Source: Ehretia macrophylla
Lineage: Eukaryota; Streptophyta; Magnoliopsida; Boraginales; Ehretiaceae
Reading direction: 5' to 3'
DNA length: 64,000 bases
Assembly (NCBI GenBank): GCA_037974665.1
Contig: CM075783.1
Span: 38,820,712-38,884,711 of the forward strand
A program made the translations under genes and the position numbers. Below, one piece after another: positions 46,897 to 59,705 of the stretch; the first letter of the stretch is position 1, and each line of letters begins with the position of its first letter. A model generated the notes under the pieces. That model saw only the letters and a program-made list of their open reading frames with translations, did not search any database and was not told the DNA's origin.

Positions 46897-49800
46897 AATG
46901 AAATTACAGATCGAGTTAAGGGAGAATGTCGCTTTCAAATCAAATCAAAGATCTTTTTTGATTTTCTATTCATTAGGGGCATAACCAGGCTTTGCTTGAT
47001 ATATTTGGTTTAACCCCTTTTTTTAGAGTCTTTCTTTCATCATTCTGATTTTCAAGAATGAATGAAAGAGATTTTTTATTCACTTCTTTGACTTTGACGC
47101 ATTCATATTCAAAATCTCGCGCTCTCGTTTTTGTTTAATAATCGCTTCTAGTTAGTTAACATTCAATCTACCCTGGCAACGAGCTTTATCTTGGTAGATA
47201 GGGGTACTTTCTTTTCTTATCTTATCTTAGCGCCTTCTTCTCCTTTATTCCCGTAACACTCAAACAGCTTTCCTGAAAAAGGTGAACTTGGGGAACAACA
47301 TCTTTGGTGAAAGAAAGAATGGTTAGGTCAGAAGCATGACACATGCACTTCAATCCAAAGAAGGACATAAGAAAGATGAATCTTTTTTTCTTTCTCTTTC
47401 TATAAGAAATTACGTAATGGTTTCAGGGCTAAAGCACATACATATGGAGAGGTGCACAGGAAAGATGTGCCAGTTAGATGATAAGAATTACCAGGGTCTA
47501 CCAGCGGTATTTGATTAAAATAGTGTGGCACCGCTACGAGTGACTTTCTATAATTATATAGCCCCTCTTCTAATTCCACGAATAGATTTGATCCATTAGG
47601 TTTTGACTCTATCTTCTTTAGATTGCACTAGTTTGCCGAGCCGTAGTTTGCTAATTTTAGTCCATACAGGGCCTTCCTAAGTCGACTAACTAGATGTGAG
47701 GAAACTGATCGCCCTGGCGAAGGCTTCATGGACCTCATGTACTTTTCCATTCAGAAAAAAATGCCCCACATCTCAGATGAATGAAGACTACTTTCTTCTC
47801 GTGGCAACTACAATCAGAGCCTGTACAAAAGTAACCTTTTTTCCAGTGGGGCAAAAGTCTTCTCAAATCAATACCAAGCGTGAGTCTGAATTCCCTTAAT
47901 AGTGGTATTTCCATCATTAAGAGGTTTGGAACCCCTCTCTATCTGATATGGTAATGAACGACATCTTCTGTAAGACTAGAAATTCCTCAGATATGGGCCT
48001 GCTGCCATTGAGGCTCGAAGAGCTCACTATCATTTTGTGGCTTCAAAGAATAATGAACAATGGCAAGAAAAGTACTATGCTATGATTAAAGCATATGGGT
48101 GTCACAAATAAAAACAACGTGCCTCAGGCAAGGACAAAAGGCCAACGAGCTCGGGCGACTGATCAATATTCGACTCCAGCTGGGAAGTAGTTGAGTCACT
48201 AGCCTGTCAAGAACAGGAAGAGGTATGAAGTAACTCGACTGATAAGGAAAGAAATGTAGACGCTCGACCAGGGTGGAATCCATTTTTTATTTTGAAGGAT
48301 ACTTTATAGCCTTACTCAAATAGGGGGTGTAAATGCCAAAGAAAAAGAGAGGAAGACAGCTCGGAATACAACTGAGGTTCAAACTCCAGTTGGCTTTCCA
48401 AGATCGATGGATCAACATGAGATTGTTAGGAATGAAACTTCTAATGCTCTTGACACCTCTGGTTCTACTTAAGCCACTCGGGTTCCCATTGTTGAATTTG
48501 ACAAAGTAGGTCCCAGGTCCCAAGCGAAGAGGTCAATAAACCGGTATTCAAATCAGGTCTAGCTGAGTAAAGGAGAAGGCGATCGACAGTGAGAAAGTTT
48601 GAATTAAAAAAAAAGATGTCTTTTCTCTTTGTAGCAACAGTGTCCAGTCTTTTCGCATTTCTTTGTCTGAAACTCGGCTCAATGGAATTCCTTTTTGGGG
48701 GATATTTCTTTGAGAAGAATACAATTTCAAGATCATAATTTATCCGGATTCAGAATCAATATTAGAGAACCAGATCTTATGGATTATCCCCTCATTCCCC
48801 CTTTCCTATTTCTCTGATAATAAGGTAAGCTCGCCAGGTGCTGGAGTAAGTAGTAATTCCTACAGTTGCTAAAGCTTTTTTTTAAGGCTTTTCACTCCGA
48901 TTATCGTTATTCAAGTGGTATCACAAAGAATCTTTCCTTTTGTACTTCTGGCAAGGGTTTGAAGAGGGGCTTGGCAGCTAGGAAAGTGATGAAGGCACTG
49001 TACTATTAGGCAAGTAGCGGTTCTAGTCTCGACTTTCTTGTAGCTTTGGGGATTTTTTAATGCTACTTTAGGATTCAAAAAAAGGCTTCAAGCTCAAGTG
49101 GAAGTTGAGTAAACTTGTTCAGCTTTACTAAAAGTCTAGAGAAAAGGAGGGGCAAAGTCCACTCGCTATTAGCTCGCTTAAATCTCTCAACTCGCATAGT
49201 AACGCCCTAGTCAAAACCAGATCTTGTTCCTTTGCGAGCGCAAGTCAGAATGAATACTAGGACTCCTTTCTTTTACGCCTTATTAGTTATGAAAGCGGAT
49301 CGCTTTGTTTGTAATGAAAAGGAAAGAGAAAGCGGCTGTAAAGATAGAGTCTTTATCGGCAATGAAAGCGATTGGGAAAGTGAAAGATTCTATCTTTGTC
49401 AGTTTTAAGGTAAAGGGCATGAGAGAAAGAAATTTATTGTTTCCGGGCATATCAATGGGAATAAGAGTAGGTGGTAAGTGAGACAATTCCTTCCTGTAGT
49501 AGATGCTGGTAAATCAGAGTCAAATCTATGTTTTCGGAAGCGAAGTCGTAACTTATACCGTTCGAAAGGCGCTCTAGCCCTTATGGATAAATAGATAGAA
49601 CCGTTCTTTCTTTGTAGTTATGGTAAGCAAGTCTGTTAGTATAGTACACAACACTCGTTTATAAAAAGTGAATAACTGACGAGCGTGAGAGCGATGCTCT
49701 TTGTCTTTTGGTTTTGAACTTCCAAGAGCTTTTAAGTCAGAACTCAAAGCTAATGCGTTAAGCAAGCTTGTTTGTTGTAAGGCTATCGGATCAAAGAATT

Positions 49801-52800
49801 CCCTCTTTCAATTTTGCTCGGCCTACTTCTAATGATAGATAGTTTAGGGAAAACAAGTGCTATGATGAGATCTGTTTTTCTTAAACCCTCGTCTCAGAAG
49901 GTTCAAGGATTATTCTGATTGCACGAGAGATTGCCCTACCTGCTAACTCTTCTCCTTTATGGGTTGGCTACCGGGGATCCATTGTGGCTTGTGGCTTGTG
50001 ACTAGGTTGGTTCGGGTGAATTACCATCAAGCCTAAGTTATCTAGTTTTGGGTCTGGTTCTGTACCTTACCCTTACAACTCTAAACTTCGAATAGATTGT
50101 TGCAAATCCAAATTCTTTATATAGGGGAAACTCCAACTATGGAATACGAAAGCCCTATTATCGAATACTAAAGCGTTCCCCTTTGATTCTTATTATCTGT
50201 GTTCGCCATTGGATGACACTTTCGAAAGCATAGATCCATAAGAAAAAAGTTCTAGAGGGGCATGAAAGTCTCAAAATACGTGTGCGGGCATTGTTTGCTG
50301 CTACCTTGGAACTCCTATTGAGTCAAGCAGTAAATATTATGACTGGCAAAGCAACTAAAGCACTGGAGCTCTTTTAACCAAAACCTATTCTAAAGGAATA
50401 CAAGGTCAATCGATACAAGACTTTTGATGTGATAGAATCCCTAAAAGATTTTTATTCTTTTGGTAGTTTAAGAATGGGGTTGGGCAAGAAGCTCAATGCA
50501 GGGAGTCCCTAATCTTTTAGATCAATCAGGATATTGTTCCTTAACTTAAGCTTTCACCCGGAGTCGAACCTTCACTACCTTAATCCCTTAAACGGAACAG
50601 TTAATCGTAGAGCAGGAGGAATTAAGGCTTTCTTTCTATCCGCTAGTCAGGAATGGAATTGGAGGCTACGAATACGAATTCTTGAATGGGGGTAATTTAA
50701 TAATAATTATTAGACAAATAGGGCACTAGAATGCTCTTCTTCCTCATTCCCTTGTCAGGACTTTCTAAACAATAAAGAGGTCAACAAAAAGTTCTTTGAG
50801 CTATCGACAAAATGGCCAACAAAGTTTGATTTCAGCATTGAGAACTTCTTTCTTAATCCTCACCCTTTGGTTGACTTACTCCATACCTAGAAACATAGTT
50901 GAGACTGGTCGATCTTTGTCAATCCGGCTTTCACTCTCAAGCAACCTTTGCTCCATTCGTGGAAAGAAGCCTAAGACAAGAGGGTTGGGTCAGTAGATTG
51001 GGTCGACAAAACCTCTTTCGACAAAAGATCGAAATGTGGCGATCCTGATCCTAAACTAAGTGATTAACCTAAGGGTCTCCTTCTTTGCCAGCTCTAGTCG
51101 TCCCTTTCTATGAAAGAAACAAGGAATTGACAAAGCCAACTGGGAGGTGAAAGCACTCCGCCTATGGTGATAGCGCGTCTTGTAAGAGAACTAGGTAGTT
51201 TCTCCTTTCCCTTGCAGTCAATGCGTTTGGCTTTCTATTATATTGAATGGAATGAGAAAAGGCCTGGTAAAGTAAATAAGTAGGGTAGATAGTTACCCGA
51301 CTCTGGCCTTGAAACAATGACCCGTCAGAAGTACTCAAAGGTGGCAGACGTCCTACATGTCTAATGTAAAGTGAAAGTGTCTGGTTTGATAGAACCAGGT
51401 AGTAGTTGGTCGGAAAGGAAGAGAAAGAGACTCCAACGGACTCCGGCAATACCATTAGGACAAAAAGGGATTGGGGTATGGAGTAGTGAAGTAGAAGAGG
51501 AGCGTAGGACCAACCAAAGATGCTAACTCTCTAGGTGGAGTTGCTCTTTATTTAATTTAATTAAAGTGGTTAAGGGAATAAAAGAGTCGAGTGATAATGA
51601 TAACGAGAGAGTGGAAATCACTAAATTTACTTTCTGAGGATCAAGAAGATGAGAGATGCCCAACCGGGTGCCTTTGATAGTGTGTACGGTAGGTATAGAA
51701 AAAAGGGCTAGCTTGCCCCTCAGTCCCAGGAGGAAACTAGGGGGTTTTCAGATTATAGGTACTTGCGTAATACGGTTTTCCCAATAGAAGTTCAAATGCC
51801 CTTTCTTTGCTACGTTCGAAAGGTAAGATCAATCTAATGCTAATGTGATTGTTTCTCAAAAATTACGGGTGAGAAAGTTCATCCCTGCATTTCTCAATTG
51901 ACCTTTGACTTACTCGGAAACTCTTATCATGACCTTTTGATCCAAGTATGCTACGAACCAGAGTCTAACTAACTTGCTTTTTAAGGAAAGAAAGAAGTCG
52001 TATCTCTGTATATGATAATTAAAGTCGCTCGATTCTGCCCTTTAGCTTGGCACGTTGATGGAATAACGTCTCTCTTTTTCTACCTGGGGATCTCCTCTTA
52101 TAATGTTATTGATATAGAATACATAAGAATGACGTTCCCTTCCTCGAAAGCCTAGAAGTCAGCCATAGCTCTTAACAATACAAAGAATTGCTATCGTTTC
52201 GTGCCCAAGTCCAAGCACGGGATGAGACTTACCAACTGATCCTAGTGGCTCTGAGTCAGGTCACGAACGGTATTCGATTGATTTGAGCTCTATCGCCCCA
52301 TTCTCTAACTAAACTAGTCCACCAGTGAGGGTAGGCAACTCACTAAATAGAGTCTCTAATGTTAGCAAGATCCGCTGCGCTATTGAAAGGTTCTCAGCTG
52401 CTTATCCGGGATTAGAAAAAGGCGTAACTGCTCTTATCGTAAGGGCTAGGCTACTAGATGGGAAAAAGCCCAATAGGATCAAAGCGATAAGATGATTTCT
52501 TATATTATCTTTACGGTGTTAGACTCTATATAACCAGAAAAATATACTGATTTGATTTTAGTCAGATCAGAGCCTTCTGTTGGAGGAGATTGATTTGACT
52601 TGCTACCGTACTTTAATTAGTCTTCCACTGTACCAAGATTCTGTAAAGCTTAAAGGGAGTATACCTCGGGTCACAACTAGGCTATGTGCATTCTTTTTTC
52701 CTGTCTTTGTCACGATCAGTAGAAAACACTGAGCTCTATCTATGCCAACCAAAAGCTCATACAAATGAGTTCAAACTACTTACTAGTAGAAGCGCATGGG

Positions 52801-53483
52801 AAGGAGAATAATTCTAACTGTTTCCTATGGTGACAAATTCTATTGGTAGATTCTAACCAAAAGTAGAAAGGGGGTTCTACCCATGGATCAGCTAACGCAA
52901 TTTAGATACTAAAGTAATCTCACCAGATTACGTCCCGAGACAATAGGCGACCTACATTTCCTTTGAGGTACAAACCACCAGTTGAACTTCTCTTCATCAG
53001 AATAAGTGAGCTCAGTTCATAAACCCAAAGCGTCAAACTCACCTCAGTTTAGCAATTACACGTATAGTCCAGGAGTTGCAGAGGGGATAAAAGGATATAG
53101 GCAAGTAAAGAACTTGCTTTGCTAATATCACTGTGCATAGGATCACTCGCCTTAAGGCTCTCTCAGAGAAATTCCAAAAACAGATTATGGAATGAAATTG
53201 ATGAGAACTGTCTTGTCAGAAAAGCAAATCTCAATAGATCCAGAGATGGATCGCCTACAAAACGAAAGGGACTATCGCTCTAAAACCCTGCCTGGCAATT
53301 CCTTTAGACCCCAAGTCACCATAATACGCTACTATGCCTCCCCATACCAGCTCCAAGACTGACTTCGGATTTGGATACTTGGATCGAATATAGAAAAGCA
53401 GGGACCAAAGCCTGAGTTCAATCAGTACCATCGTTGTCAGAAAGGAAAAACTGTCCGACTGTATGAAAGAAGCAATCAAGAGG
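46897..53483. other. Organellar-type spacer DNA, no gene recognised
   Basis: 6.6 kb without recognised genes or tRNAs. A strong stem-loop sits at 47033-47069. Frames of 60-97 codons (for example 51162-51455 minus, 48287-48523 minus) look random. An 18-bp string shared with 28738 lies near 52658. The last bases before the LTR include the CAATA target site. Confidence 0.5.
47033..47069. repeat. 14-bp inverted repeat upstream of atp1
   Basis: TCTTTCAT and CATTCT pair with AGAATG and ATGAAAGA, with one unpaired base and the 8-nt loop GATTTTCA. It lies about 140 bp upstream of the atp1 start on the minus strand. Confidence 0.75.
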
Positions 53484-53488
53484 CAATA
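53484..53488. repeat. Putative target-site duplication CAATA (copy C, left)
   Basis: CAATA precedes the LTR edge TGTAACGCCCC at 53489. The right copy would lie beyond 64000, so it is not confirmed. Confidence 0.4.
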
Positions 53489-54040
53489 TGTAACGCCCCG
53501 ATCCCTCTCGAGACCGGGAGTTCTATCAATCAATCTAATCACAACCCAAATCCAAACTTGGGAAAAATTTTAGGGAAAGACGGACAGAGTCTCCCCTGTT
53601 TCTAGGCAAATAGCAAACCTGCGATAGCATATAAGTGGACCAATACCATGTCCAAACATTCATCTACCTCAAGGCCATCCGAGCCTTGTTCTCAACAAGC
53701 AATCACAAGCAAATATACATTTCCAGTTTACAAACTAACCTACATTTTCACATCTTTTACAAGTACATTCATGCTTGACAATTAAACCATACTAACCTAT
53801 TGCATAAGTTAGACTATCAAACCATTCTAACTCTTTTCCTTTAGACATTACAAACATTCATTGAAGTTAGACTATACTAACTAAATACATAAGCTAGCTT
53901 TTTAAATCACTTCAATAACCTAGTAAAACTTAAATTACATTCTTTTAATATTAAATACATACAATACATGAAATCATACATCTTTGCCACTTCGACAACT
54001 CAAGCCACATAGGCACGCAAGACAACTCTTCAAGCACGAA
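53489..54040 (-). repeat. Truncated LTR of copy C
   Basis: Matches the first 550 bp of the LTR at 54832 (TGTAACGCCCCGATCCCTCTCG) and stops at CAAGCACGAA, where internal sequence begins. Confidence 0.85.
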
Positions 54041-54831
54041 ACAGTAAGTCCGATTGAGATCCCAATTGCCTAGTCCACCGAGGAGTGCCAACAAAAGATT
54101 CCAAAGAATACCCAATAAGAAAACCAAAGAATGCTCTCTAAAGAACAGCCAAATAGAACCTTAAAAAGAAAACTACTCTTTCATAGTTGTTAAGCACAAA
54201 AGAGAACCCTAGAGATTTGCCAATAACCGAGCTCCAAAAGCAAACACCAACTTCCAAATAAAGGCTAATTAAATGCCATTCATTTCCCACCAATCCATAC
54301 ACCTTGAAAGGCCAACTGTGAGCCACTTCTTCAGGGGAGAAAGAGGACTTACTTACCATTTCCACGGGACATGTATGAATGCCAAGATATCACATTTATA
54401 CACATGCCTTAAACTATTATGCAAGCAAGTTTGTTAAATAGTTTATTCATCAAAGTCACTCAATCACAACAATCAAGTCAAGCACAACATAATCAATTCA
54501 AATCACAGCATAACCAATTCAAGACTTTTCAATACACACATTACAAGCAATACTTCAAGCAAATAACAATTCACGAGGTCGATTCGATTCACGATGCCAA
54601 TTCAATAGGTCAATTCAATGCACAACTAGACACTTCACTTCACTTAGCACACAATTATCACATAACACATAATTATATCATATAGGTGCACACATTCAGG
54701 TCAAGACACACGATCTCACATACAGGCACACACTTTCAAGACACACTTAACAAGCACACATTCAAGGATCACTACCCACCAGACCGAGGACCCTGTCCCG
54801 ACTTATGAGCTAGACAAGCTCTGTTACCACC

Positions 54832-55369
54832 TGTAACGCCCCGATCCCTCTCGAGACCGGGAGTTCTATCAATCAATCTAATCACAACCCAAATCCAAAC
54901 CCGGGCAAAATTTTAGGGAAAGACGGACGGAGTCTCCCCTGTTTCTAGGCAAACAACAAACCTGCTACAGCATATAAGTGGACCAATACCATGTCCAAAC
55001 ATTCATCTACCTCAAGGCCATCCGAGCCTTGTTCTCAACAAGAAATCACAAGCAAATATACATTTCCAGTTTACAGACTGACCTACCTCTTCACATCTTT
55101 TACAAATACATTCATGCTTGACAATTAAACATACTAACCTATTGTATAAGTTAGACTATCAAACCATTCTAACTCCTTTCCTTTAGACATTACAAACATT
55201 CATTGAAGTTAGACTATACTAACTAAATACATAAGCTAGCTTTTCAAATCACTTCAATAACCTAGTAAAACTTAAATTACATTCTTTTAATATTAAATAC
55301 ATACAATACATGAAATCATATATCTTTGCCACTTCGACAACTCAAGCCACATAGGAACGCAAGACAACT
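54832..55369 (-). repeat. Right LTR of copy C, first part
   Basis: Starts TGTAACGCCCCGATCCC after GTTACCACC. It ends in the CAACT target duplication (55365-55369) made by copy D. The rest is at 62208-64000. Confidence 0.9.
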
Positions 55370-57866
55370 TGTGACACCCCGATCCCTCTCGAGACCGGGA
55401 GTTCTATCAATCAAACTAATCACAACCCAAACCAACCCCGGGCAAAATTTTCAGGAAAAACGGACGGAGTCTCCCCTGTTTATAGGCGAAATGCAAAACC
55501 TGTAATAGCATACAAATGGACTACCACCGTGTCCAACCATACAAAACTTCCTCAAGGCCATCCGAGCCTCAGTTCTCAACAATTTAAACTCAGCAAGTAT
55601 ACATACATTTCCAATTTAAAAACTAACCTATCTTTTCATTTTGACAAGTACATTCAATTTAGGCAATTAAACCATACAAAGCTACTGCATAAAATAAACT
55701 ATCATGCCATTCTAATTCTTTTCCTTTGGACATTACAGCCATGCATTGAAGTTAAGCTACATTAACTATATACATAATCTAACTTATCAAACCATTCCAA
55801 CTACATAGCTAGATTTATATTACATTTCTTTTAACAATAATTACATACAACATAAAAGCTTACAACTTGACAACTTTGACAACTCAAGTTACATAGGCAC
55901 TCAAGACAACTCTCCAAGCACGGACTTTCACGAAATCACGAACTTTCCAACTAACAGGGCATTTCCTGAAATGTGGTGGTGAGGAGTGAGTATACACAAC
56001 ACGTATACTCAGTGAGGGCGAGACAGATATCGAATTAGAGAGAAAGAAGATCGTGCAATGCAAATAGGTACAGTTAAGCAATACAATCAATAAAAGGCAT
56101 TCAATATAAACAACAATACAATTAAACAACTAAAGAAAGCATTAACACAACCAATCAAAGCTATACCACACTTTGAAGGCTATGGTTCACTCGAGCGAGT
56201 AATGTACCGATCACGATTCCGATGACTTTAACGATGACACGCTGGCCCAAACCACCTTATAACACCAGTTTGGAATACCCCGGAAGTATCCATCAATCCT
56301 ACGACCCAAATATCCCTGGGAGGCAACCCAAGCGAGAAAGGGAATAGCAGCGGAGCTAGAGCAACCAACACTGGCAACCCAAGGCTACCCAGAGAGGCCC
56401 ATCACTCACGCGCGAGACACTATGCAATGCAAGACTCGATACAAGGCGATAAACAAGCGATAAAGCCACACGTGAAAGAATAAAAAGGTAGGTTATTCTC
56501 GCACGCAAAAGCAGCAATTGATAAGCAATTCAATCCAAAACAACTCAAACAAGTATTTCAAGTAATTCTAAGCATTCTATAAGCATAAAGACAAGAAAAC
56601 ACACAAAAACACAAATCGGCCCCAACTATCAAAACGCTACCATTTCCAAACGAGCCACGAGTTCTGAAAACCGACTTCGCCAACCCTCCTAGGTCACCAT
56701 AAGGCACGTCTAAAGATCCCGAAACCTTACTTTACCCTAGAACTCGCGCAAAGTCCCGATTTCTCCCTTTCTCGTTTGAACTACAACTATAACAACCAAA
56801 CACCCAACCAACGCTATAATCGCACCAAAAGTGCTTCCATGGCTTTCCGAAGCAATGCCAACACGCAAAACGAGAAAACGCTAAAGTCGATCTAAACGAC
56901 CCCGACTTTCCCAAAAGCATAATTCTCATTTTTTCCACTACGCAACCCAAACAAACCACACATTTTAGCATTCTAGCGTACCTAGCACATTTCTACATCA
57001 ACAGAAAGCATAACAACGCAACTTCAACGTTTCAAGGTTTTACTATTCACAAAACACTATTCAATTAACAATTTAATTTGCAATCACAACATTTAACCGC
57101 AGAAAATGTTACAAAGCTATAAATACATGTTCTACAAATGCCAAGGAAATTCTAGAAGCATCAAATCGCTTTAAATAACGATCTACAGATAAATCTAAAA
57201 ATTGACAAAGTTAACATACACAACATATAAATGAGCAAATAACGATGAAACCCTCACCTTAGACGCTCCTAGACGCTAGGAAAACCTCGTAGAGTACCTC
57301 GGAAACCACCCCGCACAAGCCCACGCGAAGAATCGAAGATTTGAAGTTGAGATTTTCTTTTTTTTTCTCCTTCTTTTCCTCATGGTTTCAAGCCTTTTTC
57401 TCTCTGTTTTTTTCGTGCACATTCTGCTTATTTAAAAAAAAAATGTCAAGAAGTCAAAGGTCAAAATTCGGTCAACCCGCTAAACCAAAACAGCTATGCG
57501 CGACCTCACGAAAACGGCCATAACTTCTTCTAGAAAACTCCAATTCACGAACGGTTTGAACCCTCATAAACTAGACTCATAGAGCTTTCCAACCATATAT
57601 AATTTGCTACCTAACTCTTCCCCAATTGGTTCAGATTTAATTCCAAAGTTGATCCAAAATTTGACTAACTTAACATTGCATTTTTTTTTTATTTCTAATC
57701 CCAAGTTTGCCTTTTATTAAACATTTCAAAAATTCCCACCTTGTCCTAGTTGGTCAATGTAGATGAAAAGTCAACTAGTTTGGTCAAAGAAGGTGAAAGG
57801 TCAATAAAATACAATTTAAATGAACTTAAAATGCTATTGAATACATGCCAGGTTCGGGGTATCACA
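55370..57866 (-). repeat. LTR of copy D (3' LTR)
   Basis: TGTGACACCCCGATC to GGGGTATCACA. Stem-loop at 55987-56011. A near-identical 78-81-codon frame occurs in both LTRs (55529-55765 and 59865-60101) only because the LTRs are duplicates. Confidence 0.95.
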
Positions 57867-59705
57867 TCCTTCCCCCCTTAAAACAATTGCGTCCTCGTAA
57901 TTCTTCTTCCAATAGGACTCTGTATCATCTACAATCCAACTCTGACTAGTCTTCATTAGCTACTGAAAAAGTATTTAATAAAGATGACCAATAGGAAAGT
58001 TCAAGTAGAAATGCCAAGTAGTAACGCCAAATAGAAGCTCAAATGCAGATACCGTACAAGAATCCCGTTGACACGAATACCTAAGAAGAATAAATTCCAA
58101 CCAGAAACGCCGAGATAATACCAATAAAGACTAAAGCAAAGATACTGTAGATGTCATTAATACCACACAATAATGACAAGAAGAATACCTCACGCACGAA
58201 TCTCCAATAGAAGTCTAACTGTTACTGCCCGAGAATTCCCAAGCAAGAAGCCAAATAAAAGCTCAAACAAAGATTCTATCTAGAGGTCCAAAGAAGTACC
58301 CCGCTGGTCATGGATTTCATAGAAGAATTCCCTGTTAAGAGTACTGAAGAAAATACCAAGAACCCAATCAAATATATTTCCAAAGTTCCAAAGAAGCCTT
58401 CCAAATAATAACCCCATGGAACAACCAATTAGATTCCGAGTTTTGCTATCAAATGCTGAGAGGAATGTCAAAGGAAATAACAGAGAAAATATAACGTGCC
58501 CAATAAGACAACCAAGTTGAATAACAAACATAGTTTCCCAGATGGACGAAAACTCCAAAGATAAACACCGAACTGATGAACAATATACCGAAACCAAACT
58601 CTGAGTCCTCTTCACTGTTTGCCAAGTGAGAACTTCATTCAACTTTACCAACAAGGAAAATACCAAGAGAATGCTTAATAAGAATTTCAAAGAATACCAT
58701 AAGTAGTATTATACAATAAGTCTGATAGGGATTCCAGTTACCAAACCAACTGAGGGATGCCAAACAAAATACCCAAACAATGCTCCAGTAAGAAAGTACC
58801 AAGAATTGTCCAATAAGTAATACTAAATAATTGGCCACTGAGAATCCTAGAGAATGCCATTGAAGAATTTCCAATAAGGAATACCAGTAACACTCCAATA
58901 AAGACCGAGACACATATGCCATAGATAATACCATGCAGTAAGGCCGATTGAAATCCCATTAACCAAGTCCACCGAGAAGTGCCAACAAAAGTCCCCAAAG
59001 AACACCCGTTATGAAAACCAAAGAATGTTCTAGAGAACACCCAATTAAAACCCCAAGAGAAAGCTACTCTTTCGCAACTGTTAAGCACAGAGAAGGACCA
59101 AAGGGATTCGCCAATAACCGAGCTCCAAAAGCAATCACCAATTCCCAAATAAAGGCTAGTCAAATGCCATTCATTTCCTGCCAATCCATACACCTTGAAA
59201 AGCCAGCGGTGAACCACTTTCTTCAGGGGAGGAAGAGGACTTACTTACCATTTCAATAGGACATGTATGAATGCCAATATATCACAGTTATACATATGCA
59301 TTAAGCTATTATGCCAGCAAGTTTACAATATAGTTTATTTAACAAAGTCACTCAAGCATAACAATCAAGTCAAGCACAACATAATCAATTCAAATCACGA
59401 TATAGCTAATTCAAGACATTTCAGTACACACATTAAAAGCAATACTTCAAGCAAATAACAATCCACGAGGTCGATTCGATAGGTCAATTCAATGCACAAC
59501 TAGACACTTTACTTCACTTAGCACACAATTAACACATGACACATAACTATATCACATAGGAGCACACATTCATGTCAAGACACATAATCTCACATAAAAG
59601 CATACACTTTCAAGACACACTTAACAAGCACACATTTAAGGGTCACTACCCACCAGACCGAGGACCCTATCCCGACTTATGAGCTAAATAAGCTTTGATA
59701 CCACC
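57867..59705 (-). other. Internal region of copy D: degenerate short repeats, no pol
   Basis: The fullest version of the family's internal part. On the minus strand it reads PBS, leader, a short ATG frame beginning at 59250 with ATGGTAAGTAAGTCC (also in copies A and C), then over 1 kb of irregular GGTATTCTT/GGCATTCTT-type repeats, an inverted repeat and the PPT. Overlapping hydrophobic frames of 99-159 codons (58280-58690, 58635-58934, 58738-59217) sit in different registers and match no known protein. I cannot exclude a small coded product, but the evidence favours non-coding RNA template sequence. Confidence 0.65.
57885..57902 (-). other. Stem-loop just before the copy D polypurine tract
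   Basis: On the minus strand AATTAC, loop GAGGAC, GCAATT. One pair is A-C, restored to G-C if the A came from G. Same place and loop type as 24723-24740 in Tekay. Confidence 0.55.

Noticed and set aside
6489-53488. A functional mitochondrial genome segment
   Set aside because: atp1 and rpl2 carry frameshifts and uneditable stops, no intact standard gene is present, and LTR elements with target-site duplications interrupt the block.
58280-59217. A multi-pass membrane protein gene on the minus strand
   Set aside because: The hydrophobic frames overlap in different registers, arise from a GGTATTCTT-type repeat and are not kept in one frame across copies A, B and D.
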